NCBI GenBank assembly: GCA_015232165.1
Contig: JADGAE010000102.1
Span: forward strand, 1 to 6,680
Length of the DNA stretch: 6,680 bases
DNA from: Nitrospirota bacterium
GTDB taxonomy: Bacteria; Nitrospirota; Thermodesulfovibrionia; Thermodesulfovibrionales; Magnetobacteriaceae
Direction of reading: 5' to 3'
Part shown: piece by piece, positions 1-4,956 of the stretch
Position numbering within the stretch: position 1 is the stretch's first letter
Layout: each line of letters begins with the position of its first letter
Position numbers and translations under genes: made by a program
The notes under the pieces: model-generated
The model's database searches: none
What the model was told of the DNA's origin: nothing
Seen by the model: only the letters and a program-made list of their open reading frames with translations

Positions 1-650
1 GGGTAGTTTTTTTCCAACTCTTGCATTTTTTTCTTGCTTTCGTCGTCTTTGCCCTGTTTTTTGAGTATCTCTGCCATCTGGTACAGGACTATGTCTTTAT
101 ATACGGGGGTGCGCAACCTCTCTAACTGCTGTAAGGTCTCAACGGCCTTGTCAAGTTTTTCGGCCCCCTTGTACAGCTCAAACAGCTTATACAAGGACAG
201 CGGCATGATATCCTCATTGCCGGCATACTCTTTGTTTAGCTCGAGCAAGGTCTTCTCCGCCTCGTCTTTCTTGCCCATTTCATAGTACGCGTTGGCCATA
301 TAAAAGAGTGTTACGGGGGATTTAGCTTTTTCATCCGCTTTTTTGAACTCATCGAGGGCCTTTTGATAACGCTGCTCCTTGCCGGATTCGTTTTTAGAGT
401 CGCCCTTTTGATACATATTGTGGTACGTCGCATAGCCCAGCAATTGCTGCGATAGTGCCGCCTTTTTGCTAAACGTGGCATATCCCCATACGGTGACGGA
501 CAGGATGACGATTGACACCAGCACAACCTCTGCAATCAACATCTCTCTCTTGTGGGTATCGTAAAATTCTCTGAGTCTGTCAACTACACCTATGAGCTCA
601 TTTTGAGGGTCAACTTTCTTTACTACCTTCTTCTTGATCTGTTTTGGCAT
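1..650 (-). CDS. YfgM-like membrane-anchored TPR protein (3' end missing)
   Basis: Partial gene: 216 complete codons are visible and the C-terminus lies beyond the left edge. The order is a short Lys-rich cytoplasmic N-terminus (MPKQIKKKVVKKVD), one hydrophobic helix at about residues 38-58 (EMLIAEVVLVSIVILSVTVWGY), then an alpha-helical, Lys/Glu-rich region with TPR-like helix pairs (about 95-215, for example TLFYMANAYYEMGKKDEAEK). This is the architecture of the YfgM/TPR_21 family: an inner-membrane protein with a periplasmic TPR domain that in E. coli associates with the SecYEG translocon and periplasmic chaperones. That function is inferred from architecture only. The ATG at 650 is preceded by GGAGAAG with 5 nt spacing, which fixes the start. 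A sigma70-like promoter lies just upstream, so the gene is probably transcribed independently of the PHP gene. It could instead be another anchored TPR protein with a different role. Confidence 0.8.
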   Translation of the reverse strand, partial: MPKQIKKKVVKKVDPQNELIGVVDRLREFYDTHKREMLIAEVVLVSIVILSVTVWGYATFSKKAALSQQLLGYATYHNMYQKGDSKNESGKEQRYQKALDEFKKADEKAKSPVTLFYMANAYYEMGKKDEAEKTLLELNKEYAGNEDIMPLSLYKLFELYKGAEKLDKAVETLQQLERLRTPVYKDIVLYQMAEILKKQGKDDESKKKMQELEKNY

Positions 651-655
651 CTCTT

Positions 656-662
656 CTTCTCC
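656..662 (-). promoter_or_regulatory. Shine-Dalgarno of the YfgM-like gene
   Basis: On the minus strand GGAGAAG ends 5 nt before the ATG at 650. It is one of the stronger ribosome binding sites in the window and decides the start codon of a gene whose end is not visible. Confidence 0.7.
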
Positions 663-716
663 ACTATATATCTTTTTTTCTATTTTTCACGTAGTTATAA
701 TAATCCGCTTGCCAGT

Positions 717-745
717 ATATTACCAGTTATGATGGATTATGTCAA
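717..745 (-). promoter_or_regulatory. sigma70-type promoter for the YfgM-like gene
   Basis: Minus strand: a perfect -35 TTGACA (745-740), a 17-bp spacer, then -10 TAATAT (722-717), which keeps the important T1, A2 and T6. The predicted transcript starts near 710, giving a leader of about 60 nt that ends in a good ribosome binding site. The -35 box begins 5 bp after the stop codon of the PHP gene. An ACTGG(T/C)A direct repeat flanks the -10 and could be an operator, which is speculative. Confidence 0.65.
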
Positions 746-750
746 CTTTT

Positions 751-1401
751 TTACCTCAATGCCTTTCCGGCGATGTCCTCTGAGCATTTGAAGCACTGCT
801 GTACCGCCTCGGGTGACATACCTGCGGCCAGGCCGATGGTATATGCCCGTTGTAGGTCGATGAGGTCTCCGGGACTGTGCGTATCGGTGTTGATGACGAG
901 TTTGGCACCGAGTCTTATTGCCGCTGCGGCAACGTAGCCATTTGATAGACCGTGTCCGCTTCTTGCAGTGATCTCAAGTGCTACGCCCATATCTCTGGCG
1001 CGTATGACATCTTCTTCGGTTATGAGCCCGGGGTGTGCCAAAATGTCAACACCGGCTTCTATGGCGGCCCTGTTTGTCCCGACCTTGACCGGCTCCATGA
1101 TTGTTTCTCCGTGTACCACGACAAGACGTGCACCCAGAGTCCTTGCCTCAGCCACAATCTCTCCTATCAGCTCCGGTGGCACGTGGGTGATCTCCACCCC
1201 GGGGATTACCGTTACCGTGGTGTGGTTGTTAAGTTCCCTGGCTACCTTTACCATACGGGGGATAATAAACTCGAGATTTGAGCCATCCCCGTGGTCGGTC
1301 AGGGCTATGAACCGGTAGCCAATGACCGCGGCACGACGCACAAGTTCAGATGGAATCAACTCCCCGTCGCTTAGGATCGTATGTGTGTGTAAGTCTATCA
1401 T
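751..1401 (-). CDS. PHP-domain phosphoesterase (histidinol-phosphatase-like)
   Basis: A 216-aa single-domain PHP protein. The metal-site motifs are in the expected order: LHTHT (His5, His7) with Asp12 in SDGE, TDHG (His37), GVEITH (Glu70, His73), VVHGE (His97), AHPG (His123) and TDTH (Asp173, His175). All ligands of a trinuclear PHP site appear present, so the enzyme is probably active on a phosphoester. The family includes histidinol-phosphatase-like enzymes (HisK type) and many phosphoesterases of unknown substrate. At 216 aa it is shorter than typical HisK enzymes (about 260-270 aa), and no his genes are nearby, so the substrate is not assigned. No Shine-Dalgarno precedes the ATG. A promoter-like -10 lies only 8 nt upstream, suggesting a leaderless or very short-leader mRNA. 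Confidence 0.88.
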   Translation of the reverse strand: MIDLHTHTILSDGELIPSELVRRAAVIGYRFIALTDHGDGSNLEFIIPRMVKVARELNNHTTVTVIPGVEITHVPPELIGEIVAEARTLGARLVVVHGETIMEPVKVGTNRAAIEAGVDILAHPGLITEEDVIRARDMGVALEITARSGHGLSNGYVAAAAIRLGAKLVINTDTHSPGDLIDLQRAYTIGLAAGMSPEAVQQCFKCSEDIAGKALR

Positions 1402-1642
1402 CAGTATTTATCATAGCGCGATTGCGAAGGAATTAGCAAGCAGATTGACGGATTATCCGGGTGGTTTGGATGGTTTTTTTTCGGTGTGCGTGTGTGTTTC
1501 GGTTGTTGAAGTGCCGTGTGCTGCGCCTTGCGAAGTGCTGCGACATCGGCGAGGTCTTTTGTCGCGCGAGGCTGCGCATGTGACATTGTCAACTTAAACG
1601 GCTGTTTTATTAGCTGTTAATGGTGATGGCGGCTACCGCTGC
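1402..1642. other. 241-bp intergenic region with a dubious 63-codon ORF
   Basis: Between the Uma2-like and PHP genes. The minus strand carries an open frame of 63 codons from a TTG at 1592 (first ATG at 1586) to a TGA at 1403-1401, which overlaps the PHP start as TGATG. The peptide is rich in Gln, His, Pro, Lys and Asn, resembles no family I know, and has no ribosome binding site, so I do not call it a gene. The stretch also holds a TGACATTGTCA palindrome (1581-1591), a GT-rich run (about 1482-1498), a T8 run near 1471, and a small GCGG-TAG-CCGC stem just past the Uma2-like stop that lacks a T-tract. It may hold the 3' end of the Uma2-like transcript and the PHP promoter. Confidence 0.4.
1410..1439 (-). 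promoter_or_regulatory. candidate promoter of the PHP gene
   Basis: Minus strand TTGCTA (1439-1434), an 18-bp spacer, then TATGAT (1415-1410). The -10 has one mismatch to consensus and sits 8 nt from the ATG, so the predicted start of transcription falls at or next to the start codon. This agrees with the absence of a ribosome binding site. Confidence 0.4.
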
Positions 1643-2164
1643 TCACTCCTCGAACACGTCCTTTATGTCTACTTCAAGGCCCTCTATGACCTGTGATTTG
1701 ACAACGCCCTCACCCTCGGCTATGGAAAATATCTCATACCTGTCTCCTTCAATAGTCAGAATCTCAATTGTTTCAAACTCGGGTAACACGATCCAGTACT
1801 CAGGGACTCTAAACCTTTCGTAGATATTTCTCTTGGTTACCGTGTCTTTGCCAACTGATCCCTTAGAGACAATTTCACAAACCATATCCGGCACACCTCG
1901 TATCCAGTCTTGCACTATGGCCATGTTATCCTTTCTGATAAACAGCAGGTCGGGTTGCAGCCTTTGCTCGCCTTCTTTGAGGATAACGTCGAGCGGGGAA
2001 TAATAAACCTTCCCTAATTTCTTATTCCTGACATATGGATTTATCATGTTATTCAAGTTACTGCTAATTTTTTGATGTTTTTCAAAAGGGCTTGGCGACA
2101 TAACTTCCACTCCGTTGATTGTTTCCGTTAAGTCAAGGTCTCGGTATATTGTCTGTGTTTCCAT
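1643..2164 (-). CDS. Uma2-family (DUF820) PD-(D/E)XK nuclease-like protein
   Basis: A 173-aa protein with the full Uma2 signature: a start region with INGVEVMSPSP, His30, a central LQPDLLFI (Asp72), then GVPDMVCEIVS (Glu97), Asp107, Lys111, Tyr115 and RVPEYWIVLPE (residues 119-129). These correspond to the PD...ExV...D...K...Y...EYW pattern of the family, whose fold is that of restriction-endonuclease-like enzymes. Members are very common in cyanobacteria and other free-living bacteria, often in many dispersed copies, and their biological role is mostly unknown. DNA cleavage is inferred from the fold, not demonstrated here. The length is slightly below the usual 180-195 aa, but nothing essential seems missing. 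It stands alone with no partner methylase or antitoxin beside it. The ribosome binding site is poor (AGAAG directly abutting the ATG). Confidence 0.88.
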   Translation of the reverse strand: METQTIYRDLDLTETINGVEVMSPSPFEKHQKISSNLNNMINPYVRNKKLGKVYYSPLDVILKEGEQRLQPDLLFIRKDNMAIVQDWIRGVPDMVCEIVSKGSVGKDTVTKRNIYERFRVPEYWIVLPEFETIEILTIEGDRYEIFSIAEGEGVVKSQVIEGLEVDIKDVFEE

Positions 2165-2193
2165 CTTCTATTTTTTCATAAGTTTTTGGTTTA

Positions 2194-2217
2194 TGTCAAG
2201 CATAATGGGTGCATAAT
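2194..2217 (-). promoter_or_regulatory. -35-like box with an upstream tandem direct repeat
   Basis: Minus strand: two copies of ATTATGC (2217-2211 and 2206-2200), exactly 11 bp apart, lie immediately upstream of a perfect TTGACA (2199-2194). No good -10 follows at 16-19 bp, because the region is A-rich (AAAAAA/AAAAAT). The arrangement would fit an activator-dependent promoter for the Uma2-like gene, with two half-sites on the same DNA face. The absence of a -10 keeps confidence low. Confidence 0.3.
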
Positions 2218-2233
2218 TTTCAGGGCAATCGCT

Positions 2234-3142
2234 CTACCTGCCATCGCCAAAGGCCACAACGACCAGGGCCATCAAGGCAACGGCAGATGCCGCTATTATG
2301 AACTGTGCGATGTGTATCGTGGCAAGTCTTACACTGAGTGACTCTGCCACACCTATGGCAACGGCAATTAGCAACATTATCGCCACATATAGGGAGACAC
2401 CCGCAAGAACGGACATCCCATGAGGCATCACCATGGTGGCTGTAAGTGAGGCGTAAATTGTGAATTTCAGCGCCGCAACCATACGCATCATCGCCAGATC
2501 AACACCGCCGTAGTGTAACGGTTGAGCGTTGTTGAGGATGGCGTGCTTGTCGGGATTTGCCTGGTCGTCAATTGGCATGCGACCTGATTCTACCACTACC
2601 GATATCATAAGGACTACCACGGCACATATGCTTGCAACGGAGGCTCCGTTGTGGCAGAGGTCAGACAATGACGTCTTGGCTGTACGCATGGCCATAACTC
2701 CAACAATCATAAGAAAGGCGGGTTCCGTCAGTGCGGCAATGTAGACGTACCTTCCCGCCCCCAACGCACCGAGGTTGTTGTCGGTGTCAAGGGTGGCAAG
2801 GACGGTAAAAAACCTTCCCAGAGCAATGGTATACGCAAAGAACAGGAAGTCACCGCTAAAGGCCGTCACTGCCCCGGCAGTTGTCCCACAACCGCCAACG
2901 GGCACCACGGTAGCGGCAGACATCACCGTTGCAAGTGCCACCGACGGGGCAATCCGAAAGACCCACGAAGGCTCAGGACTTATCTCCCGATGTGGCCGCT
3001 GCACCAGCTTGACAATGTCCCACACCGGCTGCAACACCGCCTCCCTATACCTACCACAGTATATGGCCCGCACCTTGCCTATGACCCCGACAACGATCAA
3101 CGACAGCAAAAGCATCAATACATATCTGAAAAATTCCAGCAT
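2234..3142 (-). CDS. HyfC/HycD/NuoH-family membrane subunit, orphan and divergent
   Basis: A 302-aa polytopic protein with about eight hydrophobic segments (near residues 5-22, 66-86, 98-118, 135-152, 170-185, 222-240, 247-267 and 276-297). Family landmarks are LQPVWDIVKL (37-46), the LGRFFTVLATLDT loop (108-120), LGALGAGRY (124-132), ESGRMPIDD (185-193), YGGVDLAM (211-218) and the late GVAESLSVRLATIHIAQF. In group 4 hydrogenases and Complex I this subunit links the peripheral arm to the proton-pumping membrane arm. Several usually acidic positions differ: the ASRE-like loop ends in Tyr132, and the segment normally carrying a conserved Glu or His-Glu reads HAILNNAQPLHYGG. No other hydrogenase or Nuo gene is in the window. 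It may serve a complex encoded elsewhere or have changed function. It begins 26 bp after cbiC, from an ATG without a clear ribosome binding site. Confidence 0.8.
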   Translation of the reverse strand: MLEFFRYVLMLLLSLIVVGVIGKVRAIYCGRYREAVLQPVWDIVKLVQRPHREISPEPSWVFRIAPSVALATVMSAATVVPVGGCGTTAGAVTAFSGDFLFFAYTIALGRFFTVLATLDTDNNLGALGAGRYVYIAALTEPAFLMIVGVMAMRTAKTSLSDLCHNGASVASICAVVVLMISVVVESGRMPIDDQANPDKHAILNNAQPLHYGGVDLAMMRMVAALKFTIYASLTATMVMPHGMSVLAGVSLYVAIMLLIAVAIGVAESLSVRLATIHIAQFIIAASAVALMALVVVAFGDGR

Positions 3143-3154
3143 CGTTTAAGACAC

Positions 3155-3163
3155 ATTATAACA
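3155..3163 (-). promoter_or_regulatory. extended -10 promoter element before the HyfC-like gene
   Basis: Minus strand TGTTATAAT: a consensus TATAAT (3160-3155) with the upstream TG of an extended -10, located in the 26-bp gap between cbiC and the HyfC-like gene. No -35 is visible, which extended -10 promoters tolerate. Transcription would start about 6 nt before the ATG at 3142, giving an almost leaderless mRNA. This argues that the HyfC-like gene can be expressed separately from cbiC. Confidence 0.45.
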
Positions 3164-3168
3164 TTTTG

Positions 3169-3789
3169 TTATTCTTCCGCGGCGAGTTTTAGTATGGCGT
3201 TGACGGTTGCTGCGGCGATGCTGCTTCCGCCCTTTTTGCCCACGGAGGTTATAAAGGGATGCCTGCAGGTCAACAACAACTCCTTTGATTCCTCGGCCTT
3301 GACAAACCCCACCGGTATGCCTATTACAAGAGCGGGCGGGGCGGGCAAGGCATCAATGATCTCCAGGAGCGACAGCAACGCCGTTGGGGCATTGCCGATG
3401 GCCACGATCCCGATGTTGGAGGGCACTGAAAATGCACGCATCATGGCAACCTCGGACCTCGTCAGCGACAACCTCGTCGCCTCAGCCGCCACCTCGATGT
3501 CTGAAACATAACACAACACCTCACCGCCAAAACGCTGCAACAACTTCTTGTTTATCCCCGCCTGCACCATGTGCACGTCAACCAGGATGTCCTTACCCGC
3601 ACGGACCGCCGCTATGCCGGCATCAATGGCCCCCGGGTGAAACCGGATGCTGTCCTCAAAGCCGAAGTCCCCGCTGGCATGTATGACCCTCTGGATGACG
3701 GCCAGCTCCGCCTCCGAAAAAGACCGCCGCAATCCGGCCCTTATAATATCAAAACTCTCACGCTCTATCAATGTCCCTTTAGATGTCAT
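3169..3789 (-). CDS. cbiC: precorrin-8X / cobalt-precorrin-8 methylmutase
   Basis: A 206-aa protein close to the usual length (about 210). It catalyses the C-11 to C-12 methyl shift giving hydrogenobyrinate or cobyrinate in cobalamin biosynthesis, in the cytoplasm. Visible signatures are IERESFDII near the N-terminus, RVIHASGDFGFED with the likely catalytic His37, FHPGAIDAG (51-59), IGNAPTALLSLLEIIDAL, VIGIPVGFVKAEESKELL and the C-terminal GKKGGSSIAAATVNAIL. The match runs end to end, so the enzyme should be active. Its ATG overlaps the TGA of the upstream 310-codon gene (ATGA), with GGAG 5 nt upstream of the ATG, indicating translational coupling. No other cob/cbi gene lies in the window, so the rest of the pathway must be elsewhere. 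Whether the anaerobic (cbiC) or aerobic (cobH) pathway is used cannot be told from this gene; cbiC is used by convention. Confidence 0.93.
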   Translation of the reverse strand: MTSKGTLIERESFDIIRAGLRRSFSEAELAVIQRVIHASGDFGFEDSIRFHPGAIDAGIAAVRAGKDILVDVHMVQAGINKKLLQRFGGEVLCYVSDIEVAAEATRLSLTRSEVAMMRAFSVPSNIGIVAIGNAPTALLSLLEIIDALPAPPALVIGIPVGFVKAEESKELLLTCRHPFITSVGKKGGSSIAAATVNAILKLAAEE

Positions 3790-4718
3790 ACGATCTCCAA
3801 TCTGACGTAGGAAAAATACTTGGCCATGGATACGTCCGTATCCTGGTTGGACGATATTTTCAGCGTCACCCGTTGTAGTTTGCCGTTTCTAAGACGATAG
3901 AACTTGTTGGATGAGATGAGATTCTCAGTCTTGTGCCTTGAAAACGTGTTGATGCTCTCCCTGAACAGGATGTTCCTGGCGCGCCCTCCCATCAGGACGT
4001 GTCCGTCGGAACCAAACAGGAATATTTCCTGGTCCTCCTGGAGGTCGCCGATGTTTTCGGCTATCTTGTCCCACCCCCAGGGTTGACCGCTGCCATCCTG
4101 CAGCACGCCATCCTTTATGATCATGTATCCGCCGGCTATCTTGGGTAACCGGTCAGTGGTGAATATGCCGTTGTCCAGAAACAGGGTCTCTCCGATGTAC
4201 CGTATCTCTCCGCGTATGAAGCCGTTGTGGTGGGCAACGTGCACCCATTTCTCCACATGCGTCACCGTCCCGTTAAACATCCCCTCGCGTATGTACATCA
4301 TGCCGACACGTTCGATGGTCCCGTTTATGATGCCGCTGGTGACTATGTTGAGATTGCTCAAGGTACCAATGTTGCCCAAAAACAACGTGTTCTCTACCCA
4401 CAGGGAACCGTCACTGAGCACCTTCTCGCCAACCTTCTGTATGTTCAACCTCTTGTCCTTAAATGAAATAATCCGGTTCTTCAGAATAATGCCGCCATAT
4501 ACCGTAACGTCGCTGCCCTGTATCTTTACCTCCTTGAAGTTGCCAAAACCGGAGAAAAGCAAGACCTTTTTCCTTCTGATCTTTATGTGCCATGGTGGAA
4601 AGACTTTCTCCAACTCCTTTAGCGTGTGTTTAAGCCCACTGCAGTCTATCTTGTCCACCCAGGGCAGTAGGTTCCAGAGGTAGTATAATGCTATTATCAA
4701 TCTGTTGAGTAATGCCAT
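3786..4718 (-). CDS. unrecognised 310-aa protein with beta-solenoid-like repeats
   Basis: I do not recognise a family. The N-terminus (residues 1-20) is strongly hydrophobic and aromatic (LLNRLIIALYYLWNLLPW) and could be a membrane anchor or uncleaved signal; there is no lipobox. A basic stretch IKIRRKKVLLF follows (45-55). Residues 120-209 contain about five imperfect repeats of 16-20 aa, each with a hydrophobic-x-x-hydrophobic start and a Gly-hydrophobic pair near the end: starts at L120, I135 (IERVGMMYIREGMFNGT), V152, I172 (IRYIGETLFLDNGIFTTD) and L191 (LPKIAGGYMIIKDGVLQDG). This pattern suggests rungs of a beta-solenoid. The C-terminal third (about 228-310) is beta-rich and charged. Start: GGAG 5 nt before the ATG at 4718, and the upstream frame is soon closed by a TAA with no alternative start between. 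It overlaps cbiC by ATGA, so the two are probably co-translated, yet nothing suggests a corrinoid enzyme. Confidence 0.85.
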   Translation of the reverse strand: MALLNRLIIALYYLWNLLPWVDKIDCSGLKHTLKELEKVFPPWHIKIRRKKVLLFSGFGNFKEVKIQGSDVTVYGGIILKNRIISFKDKRLNIQKVGEKVLSDGSLWVENTLFLGNIGTLSNLNIVTSGIINGTIERVGMMYIREGMFNGTVTHVEKWVHVAHHNGFIRGEIRYIGETLFLDNGIFTTDRLPKIAGGYMIIKDGVLQDGSGQPWGWDKIAENIGDLQEDQEIFLFGSDGHVLMGGRARNILFRESINTFSRHKTENLISSNKFYRLRNGKLQRVTLKISSNQDTDVSMAKYFSYVRLEIV

Positions 4719-4719
4719 A

Positions 4720-4779
4720 TTAACTCCATCGGTTGCTTGTGGTGCCGGCCCGGCCGCTAAATAACGATCTTACAGGCAT
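4720..4779 (-). CDS. possible 19-codon leader peptide (uORF)
   Basis: Minus strand ATG at 4779 to TAA at 4722-4720, encoding MPVRSLFSGRAGTTSNRWS. A strong AAGGAG (4795-4790) lies 10 nt upstream. The stop ends 1 nt before the ATG of the solenoid gene, and that gene's own GGAG lies inside the last codons of this ORF. The reading frame differs from the downstream gene. It could couple translation or act as a leader, or may be chance. The peptide has no run of a single regulatory amino acid of the kind found in attenuators. Confidence 0.3.
   Translation of the reverse strand: MPVRSLFSGRAGTTSNRWS
4724..4727 (-). promoter_or_regulatory. ribosome binding site of the solenoid-repeat gene
   Basis: Minus strand GGAG with a 5-nt spacer to the ATG at 4718. 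It supports that start and lies within the last codons of the possible leader ORF. Confidence 0.6.
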
Positions 4780-4840
4780 ATTTCCAACACTCCTTCTTTA
4801 CTATTTTTATAGCCCACTGCTTTGTCGTCACTTTAATATG

Positions 4841-4857
4841 ATACATTATAGTATATT
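4841..4857. promoter_or_regulatory. overlapping divergent -10-like elements with small dyad
   Basis: ATAC-ATTATA-GTAT forms a short inverted repeat (4841-4854). On the minus strand it contains a perfect TATAAT (4850-4845), the best -10 for the solenoid gene/cbiC transcript; the sequence 17-18 bp upstream (TTTAAA/TTTTAA) is a weak -35. This would give a leader of about 120 nt. On the plus strand TATAGT (4847-4852) or TATATT (4852-4857) could serve the sensor-cyclase gene, but only a poor TTGTCG (4822-4827) precedes it at non-optimal spacing. The minus-strand call is the stronger one. Confidence 0.4.
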
Positions 4858-4956
4858 CCTGCGATATTTTAAAATGGCTCGTACCACACATGCCGAAATA
4901 TAAGTTGCGAACTGATGTTGTAAACCCATTTGAGATTATGTTACATTAGAACCAAG

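Noticed and set aside
1581..1591. TGACATTGTCA perfect interrupted palindrome as an operator
   Set aside because: An 11-bp palindrome of this kind can arise by chance, and the adjacent TTGACA has no -10 at proper spacing (GC-rich sequence follows).
2990..3511. 173-codon plus-strand ORF
   Set aside because: It runs antisense across the end of cbiC and the start of the HyfC-like gene, both recognised by family motifs.
4117..4683. 188-codon plus-strand ORF opposite the solenoid gene
   Set aside because: It is antisense to a well-supported minus-strand gene with a ribosome binding site and ATGA coupling; its Met/Pro/Ser-rich composition is typical of an antisense shadow.
4744..4757. GC-rich GCCGGCCCGGCCGC block as a terminator or hairpin
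   Set aside because: Made of self-complementary short words that leave loops of 1-2 nt, and no T-tract follows; no stable terminator can be drawn.
4930..4956. TTG start extending the cyclase by nine residues
   Set aside because: The added residues MRLCYIRTK belong to no domain and there is no ribosome binding site; the ATG at 4957 is more likely.
4858..4956. c-di-GMP or cobalamin riboswitch upstream of the cyclase or cbiC
   Set aside because: I could not recognise conserved core elements of either class on either strand.
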